From Pseudorhizobium banfieldiae (GTDB taxonomy: Bacteria > Pseudomonadota > Alphaproteobacteria > Rhizobiales > Rhizobiaceae): 64,000 nt of DNA. Each line of letters starts with the position of its first letter. Within the stretch, counting starts at the first letter, position 1. Positions 34,061 to 43,509 of this stretch are shown here, one piece after another. Below the pieces are notes generated by a model. It did no database searches, was not told the origin of the DNA, and saw only the letters and a program-made list of their open reading frames with translations. The stretch lies in NCBI RefSeq assembly GCF_000967425.1, contig NZ_FO082820.1:62001-126000 (forward strand). Reading direction: 5' to 3'. Made by a program: the position numbers and the translations under genes.

Positions 34061-35391
34061 GCCGTCTTGCGCGGCACCATGGCGGCGAGAAACACGCCGC
34101 GCATCAGCAGGAACAGGTTGAGTGCCGCCCAAAGCCCGTGATTGGCGTAGGTCGGCACCAGTGTCAGTAGCGCCAGGCAATAGGCGGCGAATGACATCAG
34201 CATCATGTTGCGCATCTCCCGCGACCAGGTCGCACCGATGAAGACGCCGTCCATCTGGAAGGCGAGCGCTCCGGCAAGGCCGGTCATCGCGGCCCAGGGA
34301 AGATAGGCGATTGCGATTTCCCGCACCTCCGGCGATGTCGTCAGCAACTGGATGATCGGCTGGCCGAACAGCAGGAAGAAGGCAGCAAGGACGCCTGCCA
34401 TGGCGAAGGACCAGACGGCCGTGAGCTTGATGGCACGGTGGAACGACGGGCGATAATTGGCGCCGACGGCCCGCCCGGACAGTTGCTCAGCAGCGCCCGC
34501 GAGCCCGTCCAGGAAGAATGACGAGAGCATGAAGATGTTCATCAGCACGGCGTTGGCGGCGAGCGTCACCGCACCGAAGCTTGAACCGACCTTCGTCAGG
34601 AGCGCGAAGGCGCCGTTGAGGACCAGGGAGCGGACCAGGATGTCGGCATTGAGCTGGAAGAGCTGCTTCAGCTTGTGCCGGTCGAGGAGGTCTGCCCGGG
34701 TCGGCCGCGCACCAGGCGAGAACCGGCGCACCACCAGCGCCAGGCCCACGGCGGCCGCCAGCACTTCGGCCGCAGCCGTTCCCCATGCCACTCCAGCGAC
34801 GCCCCAGCCAAACCACAGGCCCAGGATGATCGAAAGCAGGATGTTCGTGCCGTTCAACAGGATCTGCAGCGCCAGGCCGAACTTCGGCTGGCCGCGGCCG
34901 AAGACGAAGCCGAGGATGGCGTAGTTGAGAAAGGTGGCCGGGCTGGAGATGACGCGGATGGCGAAATAGTCCCGGACGACCGCCTGGACTGACCGATCGT
35001 CCGTCATCAGGTCGGGCGCTGCCCAGAGGATAACCGGCGCAAGCGCCAGCATCAGGGCGCCGAGCGCAAGCGCGCTGAGGGTGGCCCGCCAGAACACCGC
35101 CTGCAGTTCGCGCTCGTCGGCGCGTCCGAAGGCCTGTGCGGCCAGTCCCGTCGTTGCGGTCCGGAAGAAGCTGAGGCTGCCATAGATGAGATCGAAGAGG
35201 ATCGCGCCGATCGCGAGACCGGCCAGCGCTTCAGCCTGGCCAAGCCGGCCGACGACTGCGGTATCGGTCAGCCCGAGCAGCGGCGTGGTCAGGAAACCGA
35301 GCGTCATCGGCACTGCGATCGAAAGCACCAGTCCATGCGTGACTTCGAACGGCCGAGACACGACGTGCTGGGACTTCGAGGCCGGCTCCAT
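34036..35391 (-). CDS. MATE-family multidrug/Na+ antiporter
   Basis: This 451-residue membrane protein has about 12 transmembrane helices in two MATE repeats. Characteristic segments are TPLLGLTDTAVVGRLGQAEA near residue 38 and QMDGVFIGATWSREMRNMM in the second half. It probably exports cationic compounds using H+ or Na+. The start ATG overlaps the upstream CAP-protein stop by one base (TGATG) and has no separate Shine-Dalgarno, so it is coupled. Its 3' end overlaps pyrD by 25 bp on the other strand. Substrate unknown. Confidence 0.9.
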   Translation of the reverse strand: MEPASKSQHVVSRPFEVTHGLVLSIAVPMTLGFLTTPLLGLTDTAVVGRLGQAEALAGLAIGAILFDLIYGSLSFFRTATTGLAAQAFGRADERELQAVFWRATLSALALGALMLALAPVILWAAPDLMTDDRSVQAVVRDYFAIRVISSPATFLNYAILGFVFGRGQPKFGLALQILLNGTNILLSIILGLWFGWGVAGVAWGTAAAEVLAAAVGLALVVRRFSPGARPTRADLLDRHKLKQLFQLNADILVRSLVLNGAFALLTKVGSSFGAVTLAANAVLMNIFMLSSFFLDGLAGAAEQLSGRAVGANYRPSFHRAIKLTAVWSFAMAGVLAAFFLLFGQPIIQLLTTSPEVREIAIAYLPWAAMTGLAGALAFQMDGVFIGATWSREMRNMMLMSFAAYCLALLTLVPTYANHGLWAALNLFLLMRGVFLAAMVPRKTAQSFIAAQ

Positions 35392-35879
35392 CAGGCCGAC
35401 AACACCATGGCCCAATAGGGCCGGGCGGCCGGTGATTGTGCGACCGCGACGCCGACGCCGCTGAAGGAGCCCAGCATGTTCTTCAGGTGGCGCTGGGAAT
35501 CGATCCATGCCTGCACGGCGTCATCCACCGACCTCTGGCCGCTCGCGATGTTCTCTGCCGCAGGAAGCGGCACGTTGCGGCGCTTCATCCGGGTGGCGAA
35601 GCTGTCGCCCATGCCGATCAGGTGCGTCATCTGCTCGGCCTTTGCCATCCGCACGGCCTGCTCGGCGGCGGCGGCGCGCGCAGGCGCCTTGGCCGACAGC
35701 GCCGGAAGCCCCTGCTGGGCGCGCACGCGGTTGACCAGCGGCAGGGCGGCATCCGTCTCGTCCTCGACGCCGGCAACTGAGTCGGGTTTCAGGACGCTGG
35801 AGCATCCGGTTGCGATAAGGCCGCAGCCCGCGAGCACCAGGAAGCCCCGTCTCGGAAGGAAATTTTTTTCCAGTGTCAT
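35391..35879 (-). CDS. CAP/SCP-domain lipoprotein
   Basis: This 162-residue protein has a lipoprotein signal peptide (LVLAGCGLIATGCSS; lipobox TGC with Cys near residue 26) and a CAP (SCP/PR-1) domain: LVNRVRAQQGLPALSAKAPA, then the HLIGMGDSFATRM region, ENIASG, and VDDAVQAWIDSQRHLKNML. It should be anchored to a periplasmic membrane face. Bacterial CAP proteins are of uncertain function. It is the middle gene of a DUF6460-CAP-MATE run with touching or overlapping ends, a cluster also seen in other rhizobia. Confidence 0.88.
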   Translation of the reverse strand: MTLEKNFLPRRGFLVLAGCGLIATGCSSVLKPDSVAGVEDETDAALPLVNRVRAQQGLPALSAKAPARAAAAEQAVRMAKAEQMTHLIGMGDSFATRMKRRNVPLPAAENIASGQRSVDDAVQAWIDSQRHLKNMLGSFSGVGVAVAQSPAARPYWAMVLSA

Positions 35880-35880
35880 G

Positions 35881-36147
35881 TCAGCGCCTGTAGCTGAGGA
35901 GCCGCAGGATGATAAAGGCCGGGATGACGATCGTGGCCCCGAGGATCAGGTAGTCGCCGACGCGCCCGAGCGCATGGAAGCCCTGATACCAGAGGTCGAG
36001 AACGAAATTGCGGATTCCGTAGACGATATCCCATGGGTCGACGCCGAATATGGCCATCACGAAACCCACGATGAGCGATACGACGATGAGTTTGACGATC
36101 GTACGCCCCGGCGTATCGCCGAGAAGCCGGTTGACCCCGTCCGACAT
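35881..36147 (-). CDS. DUF6460 small membrane protein
   Basis: This 88-residue protein has two predicted transmembrane helices (about residues 20-38, IVKLIVVSLIVGFVMAIFGV, and 63-83) around the conserved loop DPWDIVYGIRNFVLDLW. That matches the small DUF6460 family of Rhizobiales. Function unknown. GGAGA precedes the ATG at 36147; a longer in-frame reading from 36291 is not family-like. Its stop is 1 bp from the CAP-protein start, so the three genes form an operon. Confidence 0.8.
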   Translation of the reverse strand: MSDGVNRLLGDTPGRTIVKLIVVSLIVGFVMAIFGVDPWDIVYGIRNFVLDLWYQGFHALGRVGDYLILGATIVIPAFIILRLLSYRR

Positions 36148-36293
36148 GCTTTCAGTCTCCGTTTGGCGGCAGGAATAGGCGGCATCGACGCGCGTCGCAA
36201 GCCCGTTTTCCACCGCCCCATGCCGCCCCTTCAAATAGAACTTGAGTTTTTTTGTGACTTCGGCCAATAACCCGCACCCCTCCAGGAGCACCC

Positions 36294-37223
36294 ATGCCGC
36301 CCGTCCAGCTTTCTTCCGGTGATGCCATCGCAGATCGGCGCATGGACTATGCCCGGATGCTATTCGACGGTGGCGATCTGCAGGCGGCGCTCGAACTGGT
36401 GGAGCAGGCTGTCGAACTGGTGCCTGCCTGGGCTGCTGGCTGGTTTCGTCTTGGTGAGTACCGGGAGAAGGCGAGCCTCATCGAACATGCGGTGGAGGCC
36501 TTCCGGAAGGTCCTTGCGATCGAGCCGCAGGATATCTTCGGCGCCCGCCTGAAGCTGGCGCTTCTGGGGGCCGAGGAGGTTCCGGAGCACCCGTCCAGCC
36601 GCTATGTCGAAAGCCTGTTCGACGGGTATGCGGATCGCTTTGAGACCGCTCTCGTGGAAAAGCTCGGATACAGCGTCCCGGCAAGGCTCGCGGAGATGCT
36701 GGTGACTGCTGCACCCTATCGGCTGACCGTGGACCTTGGCTGCGGCACCGGCCTGATGGGCCTTGAGGCTCGCCCGATGACCAAGCGTCTGGAGGGCTTT
36801 GATCTGTCCCTCAACATGATCGAGAAGGCGCGGCAGAAGCACATTTACGACCACCTCGCCCAAGCGGATCTCAGCCTCCCGGCAGACCGGACGAGACTGA
36901 TTTCGGATGGTCTAGTCCGTCACCGCGCCGATCTCGTCACGGCGGCCGATGTCCTCATCTATCTTGGCTCGCTCCAGACGGTCTTTCCGCTCGTGACGGA
37001 ACTGCTTGCGCCGGGGGGCCTCTTTGCCTTCTCGATCGAAGACGCCGGAGTTGATGAAGGCTTCGTGCTGCGCGACTCCCTTCGCTATGCGCATTCGGAG
37101 GACTATATCCGGCGGCTTCTGGACCTCCATCACCTCCGCCTGCTTGAGATCCAGCGCATCGAGCTACGTCACGATCGCGGCGAGCCGGTGCGGGGCATAC
37201 TGTTTCTGTCGCAGAAGCAGTAA
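36294..37223 (+). CDS. TPR-repeat SAM-dependent methyltransferase
   Basis: 309 residues. Two tetratricopeptide-like repeats (about residues 14-85: YARMLFDGGDLQAALELVEQ, then GWFRLGEYREKASLIEHAVE) precede a class I methyltransferase domain with motif I VDLGCGTGLMG at 146-156, the acidic ribose-binding position in EGFDLSLNMI, and a post-motif VTAADVLIYLG. This resembles the rhizobial TPR-methyltransferase family of unknown substrate. AGGAG precedes the ATG. It is divergent from the DUF6460 operon. Confidence 0.87.
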   Translation: MPPVQLSSGDAIADRRMDYARMLFDGGDLQAALELVEQAVELVPAWAAGWFRLGEYREKASLIEHAVEAFRKVLAIEPQDIFGARLKLALLGAEEVPEHPSSRYVESLFDGYADRFETALVEKLGYSVPARLAEMLVTAAPYRLTVDLGCGTGLMGLEARPMTKRLEGFDLSLNMIEKARQKHIYDHLAQADLSLPADRTRLISDGLVRHRADLVTAADVLIYLGSLQTVFPLVTELLAPGGLFAFSIEDAGVDEGFVLRDSLRYAHSEDYIRRLLDLHHLRLLEIQRIELRHDRGEPVRGILFLSQKQ

Positions 37224-37331
37224 CGAACCAACATATTCTTTCGTTTTGCGGTGTTCACTGCTGCAGCCGTTGAACAGGGTGCGCCAACGATTTATTGCAT
37301 TGCAGCATCCACGCATTCCAGAGGTCCAGGA

Positions 37332-37982
37332 TTGGCTCAGCAGAAGCAGGCGCAGAGGCGAAGCCTCGGCTTCTACAGCGCAGACCCTTCGCAGCATACG
37401 CTGCTGGAGGATAGCCAGGGCTTGGCCACCGGCGCCCTCGTCGCCGGCCTTGGCTTCTATCTGCTCAATCACGTCGGCCTGCTGACGGGAGGTACGGCGG
37501 GAGTGGCCTTCCTGCTCCACTATGCGTTCGGCATCTCGTTCGGCCTGCTGTTCTTCATCGTCAACCTGCCTTTTTATTATCTCTCCTTCCGGCGTCTCGG
37601 CCTCGGCTTCTCGTTGAAGACCTTCATCGCCATCGGCCTCGTCTCGGTGGTCACGGAGATCGAGCATCGCTTCCTGCTGATCGAATACCTCCATCCCGGC
37701 TGGGCAGCCATGCTTGGGGGGCTCCTCCTGGGATACGGACTGCTCGCCCTTTACAGGCACCGGGCCTCGCTCGGTGGGGTCGGAATCCTGGCGATCTACA
37801 TTCAGGATCGTTTCGGCATTCAGGCCGGGCTGGTGCAACTCGCCTTCGATCTCTGCGTCATGATCTGTGCCTTTGCTGTCGTTTCCCCTGCAACCGTGGC
37901 ATGGTCGATCCTTGGTGCGGTGGTGCTCAACGTCTTCCTGGCGATCAACCATCGCTCCGACCGGTATATCGTGGTGCGCTGA
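37332..37982 (+). CDS. YitT/DUF161-family membrane protein, copy 1
   Basis: This 216-residue protein has five predicted transmembrane helices and the YitT pattern GGTAGVAFLLHYAFGISFGL, then LYRHRASLGGVGILAIYIQD. I chose a TTG start at 37332 (AGAGG seven bases upstream) because the resulting N-terminus aligns with that of the adjacent paralogue: GFYSADPSQHTLLED against GFWASASDRHSIAED. A GTG at 37251 is a weaker alternative. It is coupled to copy 2 by a TGATG overlap. YitT proteins lack a firm function; some affect stress resistance. Confidence 0.82.
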   Translation: MAQQKQAQRRSLGFYSADPSQHTLLEDSQGLATGALVAGLGFYLLNHVGLLTGGTAGVAFLLHYAFGISFGLLFFIVNLPFYYLSFRRLGLGFSLKTFIAIGLVSVVTEIEHRFLLIEYLHPGWAAMLGGLLLGYGLLALYRHRASLGGVGILAIYIQDRFGIQAGLVQLAFDLCVMICAFAVVSPATVAWSILGAVVLNVFLAINHRSDRYIVVR

Positions 37983-38626
37983 TGGCAAATGCTGACGGGC
38001 AGAAGACACCGGTGGGGTTCTGGGCATCGGCCTCCGATCGCCACTCGATCGCGGAAGACATTCAGGGGATCGCAGCCGGTTCGATGCTGGCGGCCCTCGG
38101 CGTCACCATGCTCGCCTCGGCGGAACTGCTGATCGGCGGCACGGCCGGACTCGGCTTCCTCCTGCGTTATTCAACGGGCTTGAGCTTCGGCCTCGTCTTC
38201 TTCTCGCTCAACCTTCCCTTCTACTGGCTTGCCTATCGGCGGCTGGGCCTCGCCTTCACGGTCAAGACGTTCTCGGCGGTTGCCTTCACATCGGTTCTCA
38301 CGGAAGTGCTGCCGGCCTTCATCACCTTCGAGACCCTGCATCCCGTGGTCGCGGCCTTGTTCGGCGGTCTTCTGATCGGGACGGGGATGCTGGCGCTGTT
38401 TCGCCATCGGGCGTCGCTCGGCGGCTTCGGCATACTCGCTCTCTACCTGCAGGAGCGTGCCGGGTGGAGGGCAGGGTTCGTGCAGCTGGCGCTCGACCTT
38501 CTGGTACTCGCGCTCTCCTTCTTCGTCGCCACACCCTTCGTGATCGTCTGCTCCATCGTGGCAGCCGCGACCCTGAATCTTACGCTGGCGATCAACCACC
38601 GCACGGACCGCTACATCGTCCGGTGA
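37982..38626 (+). CDS. YitT/DUF161-family membrane protein, copy 2
   Basis: This 214-residue paralogue of the preceding gene aligns end to end with it without large gaps and ends in nearly the same sequence (AINHRTDRYIVR against AINHRSDRYIVVR). It has five transmembrane helices and the motif LFRHRASLGGFGILALYLQE. The start ATG overlaps the copy 1 stop, so equal expression and perhaps a heteromeric membrane complex are likely. It converges on rpoN with 5 bp between stop codons. Confidence 0.85.
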   Translation: MANADGQKTPVGFWASASDRHSIAEDIQGIAAGSMLAALGVTMLASAELLIGGTAGLGFLLRYSTGLSFGLVFFSLNLPFYWLAYRRLGLAFTVKTFSAVAFTSVLTEVLPAFITFETLHPVVAALFGGLLIGTGMLALFRHRASLGGFGILALYLQERAGWRAGFVQLALDLLVLALSFFVATPFVIVCSIVAAATLNLTLAINHRTDRYIVR

Positions 38627-38631
38627 TCTGC

Positions 38632-40194
38632 CTAGACGGCAGCGAGCCTCGCCATTGCCCGCTTTTCGCGCCGCCGCTGCACGGAGGAGGGAATGTTCAT
38701 CGCCTCCCTGTACTTGGCGACGGTGCGCCGTGCGAGGTCGACGCCACCCTTCTTGAGGGAAATCACGATGTCGTCGTCCGAGAGAATGGCATCGGCGCTT
38801 TCCTGATCGATCAGCGCCCGGATGCGGTGACGCACCGCCTCCGCGGAATGGGCGTCGCCGCCAACCTCGGTGGAGCCGATCGATACGGAGAAGAAATACT
38901 TTAGCTCGAACATGCCTCGCGGCGTCAGCATGTATTTGTTCGAGGTCACCCGGCTGACTGTGGACTCGTGCATCTTGATCGCCTCAGCGACCGCCTTCAG
39001 GGTGAGCGGCCGCAGGTGGTCTACGCCATGCACGAGAAACGCTTCCTGCTGCCGCACAATTTCCGTCGCCACCTTCAGGATGGTCTTTGCCCTCTGGTCG
39101 AGGCTACGGGTCAGCCAGTTCGCATTCTGCAGGCATTCCGCGAGGAAGTCCTGCTCTTGTCCGTTCTTGGCGCAGGACTTCGACACGGACTGGAAGTACT
39201 GCCGGTTGACCAGTACGCGGGGCAGGGTGTCTGGGTTGAGCTCGACCATCCAGCCTCCGGTCGAGCCAGGCCGCACGACGACGTCGGGTGCAACGGGTTC
39301 GGCGGCGTGTCGTTCGAAGCAGTCACCGGGCTTCGGGTTCAGCGTGCGGATCTCTGCCAGCATGTCGAGAAGGTCTTCCTCGCTGACCCCGCAAAGCCGG
39401 CGGAGCGAGGAGAAATCTCGGCGGGCGAGCAGGTCGAGATTGTCGACCAGCAGTTTCATCGCAGGATCAAGACGATCGCGCTGCTTCAGTTGGATCGCCA
39501 GGCATTCGCGCAGTGACCGCGCCATCACGCCGGGCGGATCGAGCGTCTGCAGCGCCGTCAGCACGGCTTCCGCCTGTTGCCGGTCCACGCCCAGGCGCTC
39601 GGCAATGTCCGCGGTGGACCCGGCAAAATATCCCGCCTGATCGACGGCGTCGATGAGATGTTCCGCAATCTGGCGCTCAGTCGCGCTCTTCAGGAGGAAC
39701 GGAACCTGCTGACCCAGGTGCTCGGCAAGCGTCATCGGAGCGGCGGCGAAATCCTCCAGGTCATAGTCGTCGCCGGACTGCGCTCCCGTCATTGACTTCC
39801 ACTGGCCGAGCAGTTCCGGTACATCGGCCTTCGCTGCAGGCCGGTCGTCCTGGAAGACGTTCTCGAAGCCCTGATCGATCTCCTGCAATCGCGCCGCAGC
39901 GACCTCGGGCCGGCTTTCGTACCAGTCATCCGAGGCGTCTAAGCTTGCCGGCCTGTCGTCGTCCGCTCCATCCTGCTCGCCGCGCGGCGCCGACTGTTCC
40001 GCCGATCGTGGTTCGCTGGCGTCATCCGTCTCCGGAGAAGCGAGATCGAGAAGCGGGTTCTTTTCGATTTCAGCAGCGATGAACTGGTTGAGTTCGAGAT
40101 GCGTCATCTGCAGCAGTTGAATGGACTGCAGCAATTGCGGCGTCATGACCAGTGACTGGCTCTGGCGCAGAAGAAGGCTGGCGGACAAGGCCAT
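38632..40194 (-). CDS. rpoN: RNA polymerase sigma-54 factor
   Basis: The 520-residue RpoN has the Gln/Leu-rich activator-binding region I (LLLRQSQSLVMTPQLLQSIQ), an acidic region II (about 55-120), the core-binding domain, the helix-turn-helix (LKAVAEAIKMHESTVSRVTS) and the RpoN box ARRTVAKYRE at 488-497. It transcribes nitrogen, dicarboxylate and other enhancer-dependent genes. It follows lptB, as in other rhizobia, but the usual downstream hpf and ptsN genes are absent and convergent YitT genes occupy the place. AGGGAG lies upstream of the ATG. Confidence 0.97.
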   Translation of the reverse strand: MALSASLLLRQSQSLVMTPQLLQSIQLLQMTHLELNQFIAAEIEKNPLLDLASPETDDASEPRSAEQSAPRGEQDGADDDRPASLDASDDWYESRPEVAAARLQEIDQGFENVFQDDRPAAKADVPELLGQWKSMTGAQSGDDYDLEDFAAAPMTLAEHLGQQVPFLLKSATERQIAEHLIDAVDQAGYFAGSTADIAERLGVDRQQAEAVLTALQTLDPPGVMARSLRECLAIQLKQRDRLDPAMKLLVDNLDLLARRDFSSLRRLCGVSEEDLLDMLAEIRTLNPKPGDCFERHAAEPVAPDVVVRPGSTGGWMVELNPDTLPRVLVNRQYFQSVSKSCAKNGQEQDFLAECLQNANWLTRSLDQRAKTILKVATEIVRQQEAFLVHGVDHLRPLTLKAVAEAIKMHESTVSRVTSNKYMLTPRGMFELKYFFSVSIGSTEVGGDAHSAEAVRHRIRALIDQESADAILSDDDIVISLKKGGVDLARRTVAKYREAMNIPSSVQRRREKRAMARLAAV

Positions 40195-40311
40195 GCGGAC
40201 GCAAACTCCCTAGCGGTCAACATTCCGGCGTCCGGATATCGACTTGGCCCAAAAATTGCTTTTTTGAATGATTTGGTCAAGCGGTCCGCATCGACCGCGA
40301 CAGTTTGCGCC

Positions 40312-41118
40312 TCAGAGCGTGAACTTGTCGCCCAGGTAGAGGCGGCGGACATCGGGATTGTTGACGATATCCTCGGCGCGGCCGTGAGTCAGCACCTCGC
40401 CCGCATGGATGATGTACGCGCGGTCGATGAGGCCCAGCGTTTCCCGGACGTTGTGGTCGGTGATCAGCACCCCGATGCCCCGGGCGGTCAGGTGGCGGAC
40501 GAGGTTCTGGATATCGGAGACGGAAATCGGGTCGACGCCGGCGAAGGGTTCGTCCAGCAGCATGAAGGCCGGATCGGTCGCAAGCGCCCGTGCGATCTCA
40601 AGGCGTCGTCTTTCGCCGCCGGAGAGCGCAACGGCTGCCGATTTCCGGAGGTGGCCGATATGGAACTCCTCCAGCAACTCGTCCAGCTTGCGCTCGCGCT
40701 TCTCCTTGCTTGGCTCGTGAACCTCGAGGACCGCGCGAATGTTCTGCTCGACCGTCAGGCCTCGGAAGATCGACGCTTCCTGCGGCAAGTAGCCGACGCC
40801 CAGTCGCGCACGCCGATACATGGGCATCATGGTCACTTCGTTGCCATCGATGGCGATCATGCCCTCGTCGACCGGCACGAGGCCGGTGATCATGTAGAAG
40901 CATGTTGTCTTGCCGGCACCGTTCGGGCCCAGCAGCCCCACGGCCTCGCCACGCCGCACCACGAGCGACACCCCGTTGACGACCCGGCGCGTATCATAGG
41001 TCTTGGACAGCCCGTGGGCGACCAACGTGCCTTCGTAGCGAGTCTTGTCCTTCACCGCGAACGGCTGGCGAGGGGACGGCCTGCGCGCCGCCAGTCTGGA
41101 TAGGAGGGGAAGTTTCAC
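40312..41118 (-). CDS. lptB: LPS export ABC transporter ATP-binding protein
   Basis: LptB powers extraction of lipopolysaccharide from the inner membrane with LptFG. The 268-residue ATPase has Walker [10 protein letters not shown] at 64-72, the Q-loop [16 protein letters not shown], signature [15 protein letters not shown], Walker [13 protein letters not shown], and switch His in LITDHNV. The start is a GTG at 41118 with GGAAG five bases before; no suitable ATG exists. It lies 13 bp after lptA and upstream of rpoN. A 25-residue basic N-terminal extension precedes the ABC domain. Confidence 0.95.
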   Translation of the reverse strand: MKLPLLSRLAARRPSPRQPFAVKDKTRYEGTLVAHGLSKTYDTRRVVNGVSLVVRRGEAVGLLGPNGAGKTTCFYMITGLVPVDEGMIAIDGNEVTMMPMYRRARLGVGYLPQEASIFRGLTVEQNIRAVLEVHEPSKEKRERKLDELLEEFHIGHLRKSAAVALSGGERRRLEIARALATDPAFMLLDEPFAGVDPISVSDIQNLVRHLTARGIGVLITDHNVRETLGLIDRAYIIHAGEVLTHGRAEDIVNNPDVRRLYLGDKFTL

Positions 41119-41131
41119 ACTGCTTCCGTCG

Positions 41132-41692
41132 TTACTGCTGCTGCTGCTGCCGCGACTTCGGATCGAGCAGGATCTCGACGCGTCCGCCGCAGGCATCCAG
41201 CCGTGCTTCGCCGGTTTCCATATAGACGGTAAGCTTGCAGCCCTTGAAGACATTCGGGCCTTCGGAAAGCACGACCTGGTCGCCCGTCAGGATGAACGTC
41301 TGGGACGGCATGTCGAACTCGCCCTTGTCGGCGGTCGCCTGCTGCGTTCCGGAGTTGAGCAGGACCTTGTTGTCCAGGTAGATCTTCTCGATGTCCGCAT
41401 TGCCTCCGGTCATGGAGGCGCCTTCACCGGTGTAGAGCACGGTCATCTTGCCGGCGCGCATCGTCGTTGTCCCTTGGACGACCTTCACGTTGCCGGTGAA
41501 GTAGGCCTTCTTCTCCTGCTCCTTGATCTCGAGCTGGTCGCTCTCGATCTGGATCGGTTCATCATTGGAAAGCCGCATCCCATCCATCTGGCTCGTCGTC
41601 GCCTGGGCGAAGGCCGGACAGACGGCTGCAAGTGAAAGCAAGCCACCCACGATCATGGAAACGGATGTCTGGGAACGTCGACGAACGGTCAT
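41132..41692 (-). CDS. lptA: LPS transport periplasmic protein
   Basis: This 186-residue OstA-like protein has a signal peptide ([18 protein letters not shown], cleavage near residue 29) and the beta-jellyroll repeat pattern of Lpt[59 protein letters not shown]. It bridges inner and outer membranes for LPS. The protein ends in five Gln encoded by CAG repeats. It sits 10 bp after lptC and 13 bp before lptB in the same operon. Confidence 0.93.
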   Translation of the reverse strand: MTVRRRSQTSVSMIVGGLLSLAAVCPAFAQATTSQMDGMRLSNDEPIQIESDQLEIKEQEKKAYFTGNVKVVQGTTTMRAGKMTVLYTGEGASMTGGNADIEKIYLDNKVLLNSGTQQATADKGEFDMPSQTFILTGDQVVLSEGPNVFKGCKLTVYMETGEARLDACGGRVEILLDPKSRQQQQQ

Positions 41693-41702
41693 GGTGTCGG
41701 CT

Positions 41703-42371
41703 CTAACTGCCTCGGTTGCGGATGGCGGCGGCTTCGATGTTGACCCGAACCTGTCCCGCGAATGTAATGGTTCGCCCCTTATCCGTTATCTTGAGGGACT
41801 GTGCAACAATGGACGCCTGCTCGGTGTCAATTGCCACCGGATCGTCGGTATTCAGCGTCCCCGCGACAACATCGAGTTGCGCCGACTGGAACTTCGCCGT
41901 AGTCCCGTTGCTGAGATTGACGTCGAACGGGGCCGTCAGTTCCATGCGGTCGGTCCCGCGGTCGAAGATGCCTTCCGTCGCGACGACACGCGCGATTGTG
42001 TTGACGTTCAACGGGACCGCGGCCTTCACGTCCTCAAGCGTAATCATGTTCGGGTTGGCGATATCCTGCAGCGCCCGCACTGCCGTCATCGAATAGCTGA
42101 TGCCGTCGTCGTTGCGCCCAGCAATCGCCGGCCGTTCCATGACGATCTTGCCGTCTTCGATGCGGGCGCTCTCGACCGAGAGGTTCTCGGGAAGGTAGGC
42201 CCGGATCACCGAGACGGAGATGAAAATCGCCGAAATGACCACGGCGCCAATCGGAAGCCAGATGCGGAGCCTGCGCACGCGTGCGGAATGGGCGACTGCC
42301 GCCTGGTAGGCGTCAACCTCCGCCCGGCCCATGCTGGCCGGTCCTGGTGCTTTGAGCATTCTCTGCAGCAT
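41703..42371 (-). CDS. lptC: LPS export inner-membrane anchor protein
   Basis: About 222 residues with one N-terminal transmembrane helix (WLPIGAVVISAIFISVSVI, about residues 39-58) and an LptC-type periplasmic beta-jellyroll: ARIEDGKIVMERPAIAGRND, TAPFDVNLSNGT, FQSAQLDVVAGTLNTDD. LptC hands LPS from LptBFG to LptA. Start candidates are ATG at 42371 (used, GAGGAA upstream at a long spacing) or 42359; a TTG at 42449 is unlikely. It heads the lptC-lptA-lptB-rpoN operon and is divergent from sppA. Confidence 0.9.
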   Translation of the reverse strand: MLQRMLKAPGPASMGRAEVDAYQAAVAHSARVRRLRIWLPIGAVVISAIFISVSVIRAYLPENLSVESARIEDGKIVMERPAIAGRNDDGISYSMTAVRALQDIANPNMITLEDVKAAVPLNVNTIARVVATEGIFDRGTDRMELTAPFDVNLSNGTTAKFQSAQLDVVAGTLNTDDPVAIDTEQASIVAQSLKITDKGRTITFAGQVRVNIEAAAIRNRGS

Positions 42372-42531
42372 TGGCTGGGTCTGTTCCTCACATTCCGCAT
42401 GTTTTTCGGATCGCGCTTTCGCGCCAATATGGTTTTTATGGATCAACAAACAATAACAGCCAACATTAAATCGTGATAGTCGGTGGCGCAGCGCTTACCT
42501 ATCGAGCGTGCATCGGCAGCAGGGAAATCCA

Positions 42532-43485
42532 ATGGATCAATCGGCAATTGCAGATCGTCGGCGGCTGAGGCGGAAGCTCACCTTCTGGCGGATCCTCACA
42601 CTTCTGGTCATCATCGGGCTCGGATTCGCGGTCTACCGCATGAGCGCGGGCGAGGGCGGCCGTGCCACGCCGCACGTCGCCCAGGTCAAGATCACCGGCA
42701 TGATCCAGGATGACACTGAACTCCTGGAGCGGCTGGACAGGATCGCCGAAAGCGACAGCGTCAAGGCACTGGTGGTTTCCATTTCGTCGCCGGGCGGAAC
42801 GACCTATGGCGGAGAGCGGATCTTCAAGGCGATCCGCGCGGTGGCCGAAAAGAAGCCGGTCGTCTCCGACATCCGCACGCTTGCCGCTTCCGCCGGTTAC
42901 ATGATCGCCACCGCCGGCGACACGATCGTTGCAGGCGAAAGCTCGATCACCGGCTCGATCGGCGTCATCTTTCAGTATCCGCAGATTGCCGAGATGATGG
43001 ACAACCTCGGCATCTCGCTGGAGGAGATCAAGTCCTCGCCGCTGAAGGCAGAACCTTCGCCCTTCCATCCTCCGACCGAGGAGGCGCGGCAGATGATCCG
43101 CTCGATGATCATGGACAGCTACGACTGGTTCGTGGATCTGGTTGCCGAGCGCCGCAACCTTCCGCGCGACGAGGCGCTGCGGCTTTCCGACGGTTCCATC
43201 TTTACCGGCCGGCAGGCACTGCAGGCCAAGCTGATCGACACCCTCGGTGGCGACGATGAGATCCGCGCCTATCTTGCCGGCAAGGGCGTCAGCGAGGACC
43301 TGCCCATGGTCGAGTGGAAGGACGATGGAAGCAGTTCCTCCCTCTGGTTCGCACGAGCTATGACCGAGTTCGTCCGGCTGACGGGGCTCGGAAAGATGCT
43401 GGGCCTCGACAGCATGCGGCCCTGGATGGGCGAGAAGTTGTTCCTTGACGGTCTTGTCTCCGTTTGGCAGGTTGGCCGCAATTAA
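42532..43485 (+). CDS. sppA: Signal peptide peptidase SppA, short form
   Basis: This 317-residue inner-membrane serine protease degrades cleaved signal peptides. It has one N-terminal transmembrane helix (about 19-37), the ClpP/crotonase-like core with SISSPGGTTYGG, the catalytic-Ser motif LAASAGYMIA (Ser120), TGSIGV and probable general base Lys172 (SSPLKAEPSP). It is the short 36-kDa type. AGGGAAA precedes the ATG at 42532. ihfB follows 24 bp after the stop and is probably co-transcribed. Confidence 0.92.
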   Translation: MDQSAIADRRRLRRKLTFWRILTLLVIIGLGFAVYRMSAGEGGRATPHVAQVKITGMIQDDTELLERLDRIAESDSVKALVVSISSPGGTTYGGERIFKAIRAVAEKKPVVSDIRTLAASAGYMIATAGDTIVAGESSITGSIGVIFQYPQIAEMMDNLGISLEEIKSSPLKAEPSPFHPPTEEARQMIRSMIMDSYDWFVDLVAERRNLPRDEALRLSDGSIFTGRQALQAKLIDTLGGDDEIRAYLAGKGVSEDLPMVEWKDDGSSSSLWFARAMTEFVRLTGLGKMLGLDSMRPWMGEKLFLDGLVSVWQVGRN

Positions 43486-43509
43486 ATCTAGATTTTTCAG
43501 GGGGCAAAC

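Noticed and set aside
41132..41160. CAG repeat tract as an unstable microsatellite
   Set aside because: Only about five units at the end of lptA, in frame and coding for Gln; too short to suggest phase variation.
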